From: Poriferisodalis sp965208895
GTDB lineage: Bacteria > Actinomycetota > Acidimicrobiia > Acidimicrobiales > Poriferisodalaceae
Assembly (NCBI RefSeq): GCF_965208895.1
Contig: NZ_OZ242363.1
Coordinates: forward strand, 2,790,001 to 2,854,000
Reading direction: 5' to 3'
DNA length: 64,000 nt
Below are positions 50,571-59,705 of the stretch, in pieces. The number at the start of each line of letters is the position of its first letter. The stretch's first letter is position 1. The notes under the pieces are model-generated. The model did not search any database. It saw only the letters and a program-made list of their open reading frames with translations, and had not been told where the DNA came from. A program made the position numbers and the translations under genes.

Positions 50571-50631
50571 TCAGGCTGAGCCGCGCCGCCACCAGGCCTG
50601 CGACACTTTCTGCACTGCGACAGGAGACCGC

Positions 50632-51036
50632 ATGCATCTTCACGCGAGCCCCGAACAGATCGACGCCATCGCCGAAGGCGACCCCGACGAGCCCGTCGTG
50701 ATGCTCAACCTGCTGAAGTACCGCGAGGTGGCGGCGTCGGGCCATGGTGTCGACGGGATGTCAGGCGAAGCTGCCTACCGCGAGTACGGCCGGCGCTTCG
50801 CGGAACTGCATCCGCGCTTCGGCGGCGAGCCCATTTGGATGGGACGCGCCGGCAAGATCGCCATCGGCCCCGACGACGAGGACTGGGACATCGCGATCTT
50901 GGTGCGCTATCCCACCCGGTCGCAATTCGTCGGCATGTTCCGCGACCCCGATTATCACGCCATTGCGCCCATCCGGGCGGCGGCCCTCGCGGACTCGCGC
51001 ATCATCGAGACCACCCAACTCCTTCCCAAAAACTGA
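50632..51036 (+). CDS. DUF1330-like protein
   Basis: Product of 134 aa with a ferredoxin-like alpha/beta pattern. VVMLNLLKYR near residue 22, GRAGKIAIGPDDEDWDIAIL and the end YHAIAPIRAAALADSRIIET match DUF1330 proteins, whose function is unknown. 61 bases after the dioxygenase gene, so probably in one transcript. Confidence 0.75.
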   Translation: MHLHASPEQIDAIAEGDPDEPVVMLNLLKYREVAASGHGVDGMSGEAAYREYGRRFAELHPRFGGEPIWMGRAGKIAIGPDDEDWDIAILVRYPTRSQFVGMFRDPDYHAIAPIRAAALADSRIIETTQLLPKN

Positions 51037-51092
51037 GCGTCTATGCGGCGCTGAGCAGTGCGCCGCTGCAGAACATCGGTCACAATGACGGC

Positions 51093-51668
51093 ATGGATGA
51101 AGCGACCGCCCCCGCGTTGACGGCTTCGGACGAAGCCCTGGTGGGAGGTCACGCAGGCACCGCCTACGAGATGATGGCGCCGATCATCGGCCGTGTCGCC
51201 GTGGCAGCCCCGCCGGCCGACGTCTGGGCCGCCATCAGCCCCCCCGGCAACCTCCTCAACATCCACCCGTTCTGCGAGCGCAACGAGATCAACGTGTGGG
51301 ACGGCGCCGCCAGCCGCGACCACGTCTACTACTACAGTGGCGTCCACTACCAGCGAGAATTCGCCGACTGGTTCGACGGCGTCGGCTACGACCTGGTGCT
51401 CGGCCCGCCGCAGGCCCGAACGGCGCTCGTGCGCTGGCGCATCGGCGAGGCCGAGACCGGCAGCGACTTCACCATCAAGGTGGTGGCGCTGCTGCGCGAC
51501 GACGTGCCGGCTGCCGAGCGGGAGCACTACGCCGAGCACATGATCCGCCGGCCGCTGCCGTCATATCTCGATTCGGTCGTGCGGGGCACCGCGTACTTCG
51601 CTGAGACCGGTACGCCGGTCACGAAGAACCAGTTCGGGACGCATCCCATCTACTCGCCAAGCGACTGA
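51093..51668 (+). CDS. SRPBCC-family protein
   Basis: Product of 191 aa. VAAPPADVWAAISPPGNLLN is the usual first strand-helix of START/polyketide-cyclase-like folds, followed by beta strands (YYSGVHYQREF, ARTALVRWRIGEA, FTIKVVALLRDD) and a long C-terminal helix (LPSYLDSVVRGTAYFAE). These proteins bind hydrophobic ligands in a cavity; catalytic role uncertain. ATG 51093. Convergent with the SulP gene. Confidence 0.75.
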   Translation: MDEATAPALTASDEALVGGHAGTAYEMMAPIIGRVAVAAPPADVWAAISPPGNLLNIHPFCERNEINVWDGAASRDHVYYYSGVHYQREFADWFDGVGYDLVLGPPQARTALVRWRIGEAETGSDFTIKVVALLRDDVPAAEREHYAEHMIRRPLPSYLDSVVRGTAYFAETGTPVTKNQFGTHPIYSPSD

Positions 51669-51697
51669 GCAGGCCCCCGCACCCGCCGCCGGTCAGC

Positions 51698-53344
51698 TCA
51701 CTTCGGCTCGGGCAGCTTCAGCAGGATCCGAGCCGCTGTTCGAGCTGCGTCCAGCGTCGGCACGAATCGGTTGCTCGGCACTTTCGCGAGTGCGTTCAGT
51801 GCGCGCAGGCTGGTCGCCGGCGGGCCGCTGAGCCCCATCACGATGACTTCGGTCTTGGCCTCCACGGCCGTGTCGATGAGGTACTCCACCAGCATTGCCG
51901 CGCTGTCGTCGATGTACACCGTGTCGGTGAAGTCGATAATGACGACTTCGTGCTCGGCGATGTCCGCGCCCAGGATGTCGATGAGGCTCTTCGACGATGC
52001 GACCGTAAACGTGCCTCGAAGCGCGACCAGCCCGACCCGTGCTGAGAATTCGCCGGGCGCGGCCTCGTCGGCCTCGTTGGCATCCGCGCCCAGGAAACTC
52101 ACGTCGAGCAGCGGCACTGAGACCACGCTGTCGAGCTGGAGCCGTTCGAATTGGCGAGCGGCAGACATGGCCGCCACGATGAGCCCGATCGCCACCGCGG
52201 TGATCAGGTTGAGCACCACCGTCAGCACCATGGTGATGCCCATGATCATCAGGTGCTCGCGCTGCACTTGGCGCACGCGTTTGAGGAACCGCCAGTCCAC
52301 GATGTCCCAGCCGACCTTCAGCAAGATGCCGGCCAGCGCGGCGATCGGCACCGATTCCACAAGGCGTCCCGCTCCCAGCACGATGGCCAGCAGCACCACG
52401 GCACGCAGCGCGCCCGAGACTCGGGTGCTGCCGCCGGCCCGGATGTTCACCACGGTTCCCACGGTGGCCCCGGCCCCGGGCAGCCCGCCCACCAGACCCG
52501 CAGCGATATTGCCCAAGCCCTGACCAATGAGCTCCTGGTTGGGGTTGTGCCGCGTGCGTGTCATCGAGTCGGCGATCAACGACGTCAGCAGGCTGTCGAC
52601 GGCGCCCAGCAGTGCGAGCGTGACGGCAGGCTGCACCGCTGCGGCCAGGACTCCCAACGACAGTACCGGTACCTGGAGATCCGGCAAGCCGGAGGGCACT
52701 TCGCCGATGACCGGCGCGTCATTGAGGAGGAGAACGCCCATCAGGGTCCCCACGGCAAGGGCCGCGAGCGTTGCGGGGAACCAGCGATGCAATCGGGCAG
52801 GCCAGAAGATGCACACGCCCAAGCTGACGGCCGCGATGGCCACGGCACTGGCATTGAGGTTCACGATGGCGTCAGGCCAGCCGCGCATGACGTCGAGCGG
52901 GCCGCCGCTGGTGCCCTCGACGCCCAATGCCGGAAGCGTCTGCAAGATGATGATGATGATGCCGACGCCCGACATGAAGCCCGAGATCACCGAGTACGGC
53001 GTGTAGGAGACGAAACGGCCGAATCGCAGGATGCCCAGCAGCGCCTGGATGACTCCCGCCATGACCACGACGGTGAGCGCTTCTTGGAGCGTCGAGGCAT
53101 GTTCGGTGATGACGACGGCCATTGCGACGGCCATGGGCCCCGTCGGTCCGGAGATCTGCGAGCGCGTGCCGCCGAACACCGCGGCGAAGAAGCCCAGCGC
53201 GATGGCGCCGTACAGCCCGGCCATCGCCCCGAGGCCCGAAGCCACACCGAACGCGAGCGCGACCGGCAGTCCGACGACCGCCGTGGTGACACCGCCGAAG
53301 ATGTCACCCCGCAGCGTGCGCAGGTCGTACCCCCGAGCTTGCAT
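51698..53344 (-). CDS. SulP/SLC26-family anion transporter with STAS domain
   Basis: Product of 548 aa. Membrane domain with about 12-14 helices in the first 400 residues: FGGVTTAVVGLPVALAFGVA (SulP signature) and GNIAAGLVGGLPGAGATVGT. A C-terminal STAS domain follows (about 430-540; HEVVIIDFTDTVYIDDSAAM). Family members move sulfate, bicarbonate or other anions. It starts at 53344 on the minus strand. A 12-bp hairpin lies in its probable 5' leader. Confidence 0.93.
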   Translation of the reverse strand: MQARGYDLRTLRGDIFGGVTTAVVGLPVALAFGVASGLGAMAGLYGAIALGFFAAVFGGTRSQISGPTGPMAVAMAVVITEHASTLQEALTVVVMAGVIQALLGILRFGRFVSYTPYSVISGFMSGVGIIIIILQTLPALGVEGTSGGPLDVMRGWPDAIVNLNASAVAIAAVSLGVCIFWPARLHRWFPATLAALAVGTLMGVLLLNDAPVIGEVPSGLPDLQVPVLSLGVLAAAVQPAVTLALLGAVDSLLTSLIADSMTRTRHNPNQELIGQGLGNIAAGLVGGLPGAGATVGTVVNIRAGGSTRVSGALRAVVLLAIVLGAGRLVESVPIAALAGILLKVGWDIVDWRFLKRVRQVQREHLMIMGITMVLTVVLNLITAVAIGLIVAAMSAARQFERLQLDSVVSVPLLDVSFLGADANEADEAAPGEFSARVGLVALRGTFTVASSKSLIDILGADIAEHEVVIIDFTDTVYIDDSAAMLVEYLIDTAVEAKTEVIVMGLSGPPATSLRALNALAKVPSNRFVPTLDAARTAARILLKLPEPK

Positions 53345-53361
53345 CAGCCACCCCCGAGGCC

Positions 53362-53389
53362 GGCGTACCCGCTGATGAGCGGGTACGCC
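53362..53389 (-). promoter_or_regulatory. Perfect 12-bp hairpin in the SulP 5' leader
   Basis: GGCGTACCCGCT (53362-53373) and AGCGGGTACGCC (53378-53389) form a perfect 12-bp stem with a four-base loop. It lies 17 bases upstream of the SulP start codon. A CATAAT sequence on the minus strand (53398-53403) could be a -10 box, which would place the hairpin at the very 5' end of the mRNA. It could control transcript stability or translation, or serve as an operator palindrome. Confidence 0.6.
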
Positions 53390-53522
53390 ACATGCACATT
53401 ATGCGCGCTATATGAACGATGCTCACTGAATCTCAGCGTTGCTCAGAGTCGCGGGCGATTGTTCTGAGCGAGCAGCGTCCACGTCCTGACCGGCGAAATG
53501 CGGCGCGCTTCAGAGTATCACG

Positions 53523-54338
53523 ATGAGCGAAGTCGTCAGACGACAACTAGGTTCCCGCGCTATGGGTGAATTCTGTTATGCGGAGCGCGACGGGCACTTG
53601 TTCGTCGTCACGATCAACCGGCCGGAGCGGATGAATGCGCTGCACCCGCCGGGCAATGCCGAGATGTCCGACCTGTTCGACGAGTTCCAGAACGACCCGG
53701 AGCTGTGGGTTGCGATTGTGACCGGCGAGGGAGACCGTGCGTTCTCGGCTGGCAACGATCTCAGGTACCAGGCCGAGGGCGGCGACCGCTCGGCGATGCC
53801 GTCGTCGGGCTTCGGCGGGCTGACGTCACGCTGGGACCTCGACAAGCCGGTTATCGCGGCAGTGAACGGCGTGGCGATGGGCGGCGGCTTTGAGATCGCG
53901 CTCGCTTGCGACATCATCGTCGCCTCCGAGAACGCGCTGCTCGCGCTGCCCGAGCCCAAGGTGGGTCTGGCTGCACTGGCGGGCGGCGTGCATCGTCTGC
54001 CGCGCCACATCGGGCTGAAGCGCGCCATGAGCATGATGCTGACCGGCCGTCACGTGCCCGCGGCAGAGGCCAAGGAGATGGGCATCGTCGCCGAAGTGGT
54101 TCCCCAAGGCGAGGCGCTCGCATGTGCACGTCGCTGGGCCGAGATGGTGCTGGAGTGCTCACCGATGTCGATCCGGGCCACGAAGCAGGCAGCGATGCAG
54201 GGCCTCAACGAGGCCGGGGCGCGAGCCGCCCACGAAGGCCGCTACGACGCTGTGCGCGCCATGAGCAACAGCGCCGACTACATCGAAGGCCCCCGCGCGT
54301 TCTCCGAGAAGCGCCCGCCTCAGTGGCAGGGCCGCTAA
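53523..54338 (+). CDS. Enoyl-CoA hydratase/isomerase family protein
   Basis: Crotonase fold, 271 aa. Motifs: TINRPERMNALHPPGNAEMS, FSAGNDLRYQAEG (oxyanion loop 1) and VNGVAMGGGFEIALACDII (oxyanion loop 2), then ALPEPKVGLAALAGGVHRLP. The usual catalytic Glu positions fall in EPKVGLAALAGG. ATG 53523 gives the full length; ATG 53562 would remove a 13-residue leader. Substrate unknown. Confidence 0.92.
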   Translation: MSEVVRRQLGSRAMGEFCYAERDGHLFVVTINRPERMNALHPPGNAEMSDLFDEFQNDPELWVAIVTGEGDRAFSAGNDLRYQAEGGDRSAMPSSGFGGLTSRWDLDKPVIAAVNGVAMGGGFEIALACDIIVASENALLALPEPKVGLAALAGGVHRLPRHIGLKRAMSMMLTGRHVPAAEAKEMGIVAEVVPQGEALACARRWAEMVLECSPMSIRATKQAAMQGLNEAGARAAHEGRYDAVRAMSNSADYIEGPRAFSEKRPPQWQGR

Positions 54339-54396
54339 CTCGCCGCCGAAGTCGCTTGCTGACGCGTAGCAGCATTGCCTAATCTGGCAAGTGCGA

Positions 54397-54446
54397 GTGC
54401 GCCGCCCCGGCGCTTCCCTGCTAGAGCGGTGTTTGGGGCGGCGCAC
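54397..54446. terminator. Bidirectional hairpin between convergent genes
   Basis: GTGCGCCGCCCC (54397-54408) pairs perfectly with GGGGCGGCGCAC (54435-54446) over 12 bp, with a 26-base loop. It lies between the enoyl-CoA hydratase stop (54338) and the minus-strand gene end at 54496, where a shared terminator is expected. No clear T-run. Confidence 0.6.
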
Positions 54447-54495
54447 CGGCGCGTCAAGGTAGTCATGCGCCCGCGGTTCGAGCCACCGGATTTCT

Positions 54496-55914
54496 TCAGT
54501 CGGCGCTGGGTATCCAGTTGGTGCCGGCCAGCGGGACATGCGCCATCGCAGCGGCTTCCACAGTGAGCGCGGCCAGGTCTTCGGGTTCCAGGTTCAGGAC
54601 GTGCGATTTGCCGTTGGCGCGGGCCAGGATCTGCGTCTCAATGGTGAGCACCTGCAGGTAGTTGGCGAGGCGGCGCCCGGCGAGCACCGGGTCGAGCCGG
54701 GCTGACAGATCAGGGTCTTGGGTGGTGATGCCGGCGGGATCGGTGCCAGCCTGGAAGTCTTCCCAGAATCCGGCTGAAGTGCCCAGCTCGCGGTACTCGG
54801 CCTCATAGGCCGGGTCGTTGTCGCCGATGGCGATCAGCGCTGCGGTGCCGATCGAGGCCGCGTCGGCGCCGAGCGCCAGCGCCTTGGCAACATCGGCGCC
54901 TGAGCGGAAACCCCCCGCCGCAATCAGCTTCACCTCGCGGCGGTGCACGCCGAGCTTGCGCAGTGCCCGGACGGCTTCGGGAATGGCGGCAATCGTCGGG
55001 ATGCCGACGTGCTCGATGAACACGTCCTGAGTGGCGGCGGTGCCTCCCTGCATGCCGTCCACCACCACGGCATCGGCGCCGGCCTTCACTGCGAGCGCGG
55101 TGTCGTAGTACGGGCGGGCCGCGCCCACCTTCACGTAGATCGGCACCTGCCAGTCGGTGATCTCGCGCAGTTCGCCGATCTTGATCTCCAAGTCGTCGGG
55201 GCCGGTCCAGTCAGGGTGGCGGCAAGCAGAGCGCTGGTCGATCCCGGTGGGCAGCGTGCGCATCTCCGCTACCCGTTCGGTGATCTTCTGGCCCAGCAGC
55301 ATCCCCCCGCCGCCCGGCTTGGCGCCCTGGCCCACCACGACCTCGATGGCGTCGGCCACCCGGAGATGGTCGGGGTTCATGCCGTAGCGCGACGGCAGGT
55401 ACTGGTAGACGAGCACCCCCGAGTGCTCGCGTTCCTCCATGGTCATGCCGCCGTCGCCGGTGGTCGTGGATGTGCCGGCCGCCGAGGCGCCCCGCCCGAG
55501 CGCCTCTTTGGCCTCGGCCGACAGCGAGCCGAAGCTCATGCCGGCGATGGTGACCGGGATTTGCAGGTGTATGGGCCGCTCGGCCCGATCCTCGCCGATC
55601 ACCACGTCGGTGCCGCAGGCCTCGCGGTATCCCTCCAGCGGGTAACGCGACATCGACGCACCGAGGAACACCAGGTCGTCGAGGGTGGGCAAGCGACGCT
55701 TGGCTCCCCAGCCCCGGATGCGGTAGATGCCGGTGTTGGCCGCGCGCCGGATCTCGGCGATCGCGTTGCGGTCGAATGTGTAGGACTCGCGCAGGTGCCA
55801 GTGCTCCGGGCCTGGTTCGGCGAACGGTTTCAGGTCGCGGTCCGCGGCGGGCGGACGTGCTGACCCGTTTGCTGGCCTGCTTGTTTCGTCGTCACGGCTT
55901 GGCGCCCCGGTCAT
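54496..55914 (-). CDS. FMN-binding glutamate-synthase-like subunit (MgsC/GlxD type)
   Basis: Product of 472 aa, related to the central/FMN barrel of glutamate synthase and to subunit C of N-methylglutamate synthase. Visible: PVTIAGMSFGSLSAEAKEAL, TTTGDGGMTMEE, GQGAKPGGGGMLLGQK and VDGMQGGTAATQDVFIEHVG. The loop that carries 3Fe-4S Cys ligands in glutamate synthase lacks cysteines here: it ends GTDPAGITTQDPDL. It overlaps the next subunit by ATGA. Probably performs the glutamate-forming amine transfer step. Confidence 0.85.
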   Translation of the reverse strand: MTGAPSRDDETSRPANGSARPPAADRDLKPFAEPGPEHWHLRESYTFDRNAIAEIRRAANTGIYRIRGWGAKRRLPTLDDLVFLGASMSRYPLEGYREACGTDVVIGEDRAERPIHLQIPVTIAGMSFGSLSAEAKEALGRGASAAGTSTTTGDGGMTMEEREHSGVLVYQYLPSRYGMNPDHLRVADAIEVVVGQGAKPGGGGMLLGQKITERVAEMRTLPTGIDQRSACRHPDWTGPDDLEIKIGELREITDWQVPIYVKVGAARPYYDTALAVKAGADAVVVDGMQGGTAATQDVFIEHVGIPTIAAIPEAVRALRKLGVHRREVKLIAAGGFRSGADVAKALALGADAASIGTAALIAIGDNDPAYEAEYRELGTSAGFWEDFQAGTDPAGITTQDPDLSARLDPVLAGRRLANYLQVLTIETQILARANGKSHVLNLEPEDLAALTVEAAAMAHVPLAGTNWIPSAD

Positions 55915-56645
55915 TGGCTCGCATTCCCTTGCTCGCCTCGCGCTGTGGATTCCAGCGCGGCCACATCGTCGACGGCGAAGTTGTACAGACGGCGGGCCGA
56001 TCCGAACCGGCGGAATTCTTCTGCGAACACACCGCGGGTCACGGGAGCTGCTGCGCCGAGCAGCCGCGTCAGCAGCTCCCGGTGCTCAGACCGCATCTCC
56101 TTCTCGACGCAGTCGGCGCCCAGGGACTCCACATCGCCCCGGACGAAGATCTGGGCCTCGTAGATGGAGTCGCCCAGGTCGCCAGCAGCGTCGCCGCACA
56201 CCACCAGGTTCCCCGCTTGGGCCATGAACGCGCTCATATGGCCGACGTTTCCGCCCACCACGATGTCGACGCCCTTCATCGAGATGCCGCAGCGGGCGCC
56301 GGCGTTTCCGCCTACCACCAGCAGGCCGCCGCAACCGGTCGCACCCGCCGACATCGTGGCGTTGCCCGTGATGTGCACCTTCCCCGACATGATGTTCTCG
56401 GCCAGGCCGGTGCTGGCATTGCCTTCCACCCGCACGCTGCCCTGCTGGTGCATGCCGGCGCAGTAGTAGCCCACCGAGCCGCGCACCACCACTTCGATGT
56501 CTGCGGTGACCCCGCAGGCCACCGCATGCGCGCCGCGCGGGTTGATCACCTCAAACGACTCGCCGTCCGCGGCGTCGTGCAGTGTCTGATTGAGCTCTCG
56601 CTTGGTCACCTCGGCCAGGTCGAAGACGCGTGCCGCTTCGCTCAT
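55911..56645 (-). CDS. GXGXG-domain glutamate-synthase-like subunit (MgsB/GlxC type)
   Basis: Product of 244 aa, a right-handed beta-helix: repeated Gly-spaced strands such as GNASTGLAENIMSG, GNATMSAGATGCGGLLVVGG, GVDIVVGGNVGHMSAF and VVCGDAAGDLGDSIYEAQIF. It corresponds to the C-terminal structural domain of glutamate synthase, made as a separate protein in MgsB and GlxC. Lies 13 bases after the amidotransferase gene and overlaps the FMN subunit gene, so all three are one operon. Confidence 0.85.
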   Translation of the reverse strand: MSEAARVFDLAEVTKRELNQTLHDAADGESFEVINPRGAHAVACGVTADIEVVVRGSVGYYCAGMHQQGSVRVEGNASTGLAENIMSGKVHITGNATMSAGATGCGGLLVVGGNAGARCGISMKGVDIVVGGNVGHMSAFMAQAGNLVVCGDAAGDLGDSIYEAQIFVRGDVESLGADCVEKEMRSEHRELLTRLLGAAAPVTRGVFAEEFRRFGSARRLYNFAVDDVAALESTARGEQGNASQ

Positions 56646-56658
56646 GCCGCATGATCCT

Positions 56659-57558
56659 TCACGCGGCCAGGCTCCATGAGTAGATGCGGGCCGGTTCGGG
56701 TTCCCACACTTCAGCGTCGGTTGCGCCCGGCAGGCGGGCGATGGCCCGGTATTCCGACGACATCGCCACCCAATCGTCGGTCTCGGCCACCACTGCCGGC
56801 TTGCAGGCGATGGGATCGCGCAGGATGGCGAACCCGTCGGCCACGCCGATGGCGAAGGTGTAGAAGCCGTCCAGGTCGTTCAGCGCACCCTCGAGCGCTT
56901 CGGAGATGGCGTCGCCCGAGCGCATCCGCCACGACAGGTAGCCAGCGGCAACCTCGGAGTCGTTCTCGGTCTGGAACGATTCGCCGTGGGCCTCCAGGAA
57001 ACGCCGTAGCCGGTTGTGGTTCGACAGCGATCCGTTGTGCACCAAGCAGGTGTCGGCGCCGGTGGCGAATGGGTGCGAACCGGCGGTGGTGATCGCCGAT
57101 TCGGTGGCCATGCGGGTGTGGGCCAGAGCGTGCGTGCCAGTGCGCGACGCCAAGTCGTAGCGCTCGGCCACCTGGTCGGGATACCCCACCGCCTTGTACA
57201 GCTCGATCTGGCTGCCGTAGGCCAGCACGGTCGCGCCAGCCACGTTGTCGATGAGCCACTGGCGGGCGACCCGGCCGTCGCCATGGGTGGAGAACACCGC
57301 ATGGTCGTGCACCGAGCGCACCGACACCTCCGCGCCCAGGGCCCGCTCCAAGGCTTCAGCGACCGGTTCCCAATCCACAGCGAACCCCTCGGCCAGCACG
57401 GTGATGCGGGTTCGGCCCGGCGTGCCGGCGTCGTACACAGCAAATCCGGCGCTGTCGGGACCGCGGTCCCCCATCTCGGCCAGCATGACCTCGGTCAGCC
57501 GTCCCAGTTCAGGGCGGTGGGTCTTGGTCTTGCAGAACAGGCCCACGATTCCGCACAT
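56659..57558 (-). CDS. Class II glutamine amidotransferase subunit (MgsA/GlxB type)
   Basis: Product of 299 aa. MCGIVGLF places nucleophile Cys at position 2. ALAHTRMATESAIT and CLVHNGSLSNHNRLRR, with ENDSEVAAGYLSW, are the usual active-site loops. It provides the amide-side nitrogen transfer; in MgsA-type enzymes the donor amine is bound as gamma-glutamylmethylamide. Start fixed by the need for Cys2. First gene of the three-gene operon. Confidence 0.88.
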   Translation of the reverse strand: MCGIVGLFCKTKTHRPELGRLTEVMLAEMGDRGPDSAGFAVYDAGTPGRTRITVLAEGFAVDWEPVAEALERALGAEVSVRSVHDHAVFSTHGDGRVARQWLIDNVAGATVLAYGSQIELYKAVGYPDQVAERYDLASRTGTHALAHTRMATESAITTAGSHPFATGADTCLVHNGSLSNHNRLRRFLEAHGESFQTENDSEVAAGYLSWRMRSGDAISEALEGALNDLDGFYTFAIGVADGFAILRDPIACKPAVVAETDDWVAMSSEYRAIARLPGATDAEVWEPEPARIYSWSLAA

Positions 57559-57850
57559 GATGCACCCCCAGCCCGATGATCCCGCGTCCGTCTGCCCAGC
57601 CTCGCGCACCGTAGCGCCCTGCCATATTGCGAGTTGGTGTCGCATCGGAGTCCGCACGGATCTGACAGACCCCGAATCGGTGAGCCATGCCCGAGGGCGT
57701 GTGTTCTTGCCGGGAATGCCCTCGTCACGTGAACGATCGTGAGTCAAGTGATGACGACTACTGTTCGCGCCAGTGCCAGTGAAGCGGAATCCTCCCGGTT
57801 CAGCGAACACGGCGGCTGGACGCGTTGTCGTCAGTGGGCGCTGTTCTGGC
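57559..57850. other. Intergenic region between mgsA-like gene and secreted protein gene
   Basis: These 292 bases separate divergent genes. They should hold promoters for both. I see no gene, no long repeat and no clear -10/-35 pair. Confidence 0.6.
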
Positions 57851-58447
57851 ATGGGCCTTTCGCGTCTCTGGCGGCTTGGCCTGTGGCGCGTTTGTGGGCG
57901 GCACTCGCTGGTGGCAGTGATCGGCTTGCTCTTGCTGTTGGCCTGGCCGTTGCAGTCTGCGGCTGCGCAGACTCCCCCGAGCGAGAGCGACATTGAGGAC
58001 GCGCGGCGGCTGGGCGCGTTGCATTCGAGTCTGCCGCCGCTGTCGCGGCACTTCTTCGGCATTGTGGATTTCGGAGACGTGCGGTTGGTGTGCCCAGAGG
58101 CGGTGGTGGAGGGCGACGGCACGCTGGTGTTCACTGTGCGCTCGACAGAATCTGCGCCGCAGGCCGACGTGCGGGTCGATTATGCGTTGGCGCCTGGCTC
58201 GGCCGGCGCGGCTTCCGACTACAGCGATGTGTCGGGCACGCTGATGATCCCAGTAGGTGCGCGGCATGCGACGGTCTCGGTGTCGTTGGTCGACGACGCT
58301 GAAGCGGAAGGCAATGAGTCGTTCAGCTTGTTGTTGTCGGACCCGGTAGGGGCGACGCTGGTGGACGCGTCGGCGGCTGTGGCTGTCGGCTGTGAGACGT
58401 TCGCGGTGCCGCACAGACGCGGACGGGCAGGTCATCGTGCGCTATGA
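57851..58447 (+). pseudogene. N-terminal half of a secreted Calx-beta protein, probably frameshifted
   Basis: About 198 aa from ATG 57851: signal peptide (VAVIGLLLLLAWPLQSAAAQ) then a Calx-beta domain (VVEGDGTLVFTVRSTES ... GTLMIPVGARHATVSVSLVDDAEAEGNESF). The last 15 or so residues are Arg-rich nonsense-like. The overlapping +1 frame continues as TDADGQVIVRYEV, a typical Ig-like continuation, so one base change around 58400-58420 would fuse this with the SGNH gene. Either a real frameshift, programmed slippage or a sequence error. Confidence 0.65.
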
Positions 58448-59705
58448 GGTTGGCAGTACGGCGGCGAGCGTGCTGCGCCGCACTGAAGATGTCCTCGCGG
58501 TGTTTCACGACCCCGACCAAGACGGCCGACGTGCACTCGGCGCGCCTACCAGCTTTCTCGCCCGCCCGGTCGCCAAGACGGTCAGCTACGTCGCACTAGG
58601 CGATTCCTACTCCTCAGGCGAAGCGGGCGAGAAACCGCCGCTTGGAACCTCGTACCAGTCCGGCGTGAGCTCAGCCGACGGGCACTGCCGCCGCTGGAGC
58701 GAGGCCTACCCGAACGTGTTTGCCGAAGATGTGCTGCGCGCCGCAGACCCCGGCATCGACCTCGAGTTCCGCACCTTCGCATGCACCGGTGCAATCACCC
58801 GCAACATCCACGACCCGCGTGGTCCCGGCAACGGGGTCACTCAAGAGGACTTGATCGACACGAACAAGCCTTCGCATGAGGTGCCGAGCCTTCGATACGA
58901 CTCTGACACCGGTGAGCTGCTCCCGCCGCCGGACAGCTGGGAGCCGCGTCAAGCAGCATCCCTCGCCGCGACACAGGGCATGGCCGACGTCGACATGATC
59001 ACCGTCACGATTGGAGGCAACGACGCAGGATTCGCCGATGTGCTGCGGAAGTGCGTGTTGGGCGGTCGCGATTGCGGGCGGCGCCATCTGCCGGACGATT
59101 ACGACGAGATCCCGGCTCGGCTCACGGCACTGCTCACAGAATTGAAGCAAACCGCGCCCAATGCATCGATCTTCATGCTCGGCTACCCGCACATCACACC
59201 GGAACCTGTCGAGGCGAACCGTCGCGCGATCGAAGTCTGCGGGCTGCACGGGCGGCCTCTGCGAGCATCATCGATCAATTCCGGTGTGATTCCGGCTGTC
59301 ACTCATTTTCTGTTGGGCGGCAACGTTGCTGACACAGCGATCTCGTTTGAAGAAGCAGTGTTCTTGCGGCAGACAGCGACGGAGATGAATAAGATCCTCA
59401 AAGCCGCTGCAACCGTAGCAGGGGCGCATTTCGTGGATGTCAACACTGGTTCGTCGTCGCAGCGTGCGACCGGCTTTGCCGGTCATTCGCCGTGTGGTGC
59501 CGAACCGTGGCTGAAAGGCTTTGTTGCCTATGAAGGTTTGGGACGGCATCGTCGCATGCCTGTCGCTGACGACTCGTTTCATCCCAATGAGACGGGGCAC
59601 CGGGCGTATGCGCGGCTCTTGGAGTCATATATTGAATCACAGGTCAGTGTCGGCGCGCAGCTGAACGAAAGCGGCTTGCCGGTCAATCCTGGGGCGAGAC
59701 AATGA
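58392..59705 (+). CDS. Secreted SGNH/GDSL hydrolase (lipase/esterase), probable C-terminal part
   Basis: Product of 437 aa, with SGNH blocks: nucleophile Ser72 in VALGDSYSSGEAGEK, block III TVTIGGNDAGFADV and block V DDSFHPNETGHRAYA. The short stretch before block I (TDADGQVIVRYEVGSTAASV) is a fragment of an Ig-like module, so the true gene probably begins at 57851 in another frame. Without fusion it would lack a signal peptide. Extracellular ester hydrolase of the GDSYSSGEG type is likely. Several Cys may form disulfides. Confidence 0.85.
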   Translation: MRRSRCRTDADGQVIVRYEVGSTAASVLRRTEDVLAVFHDPDQDGRRALGAPTSFLARPVAKTVSYVALGDSYSSGEAGEKPPLGTSYQSGVSSADGHCRRWSEAYPNVFAEDVLRAADPGIDLEFRTFACTGAITRNIHDPRGPGNGVTQEDLIDTNKPSHEVPSLRYDSDTGELLPPPDSWEPRQAASLAATQGMADVDMITVTIGGNDAGFADVLRKCVLGGRDCGRRHLPDDYDEIPARLTALLTELKQTAPNASIFMLGYPHITPEPVEANRRAIEVCGLHGRPLRASSINSGVIPAVTHFLLGGNVADTAISFEEAVFLRQTATEMNKILKAAATVAGAHFVDVNTGSSSQRATGFAGHSPCGAEPWLKGFVAYEGLGRHRRMPVADDSFHPNETGHRAYARLLESYIESQVSVGAQLNESGLPVNPGARQ

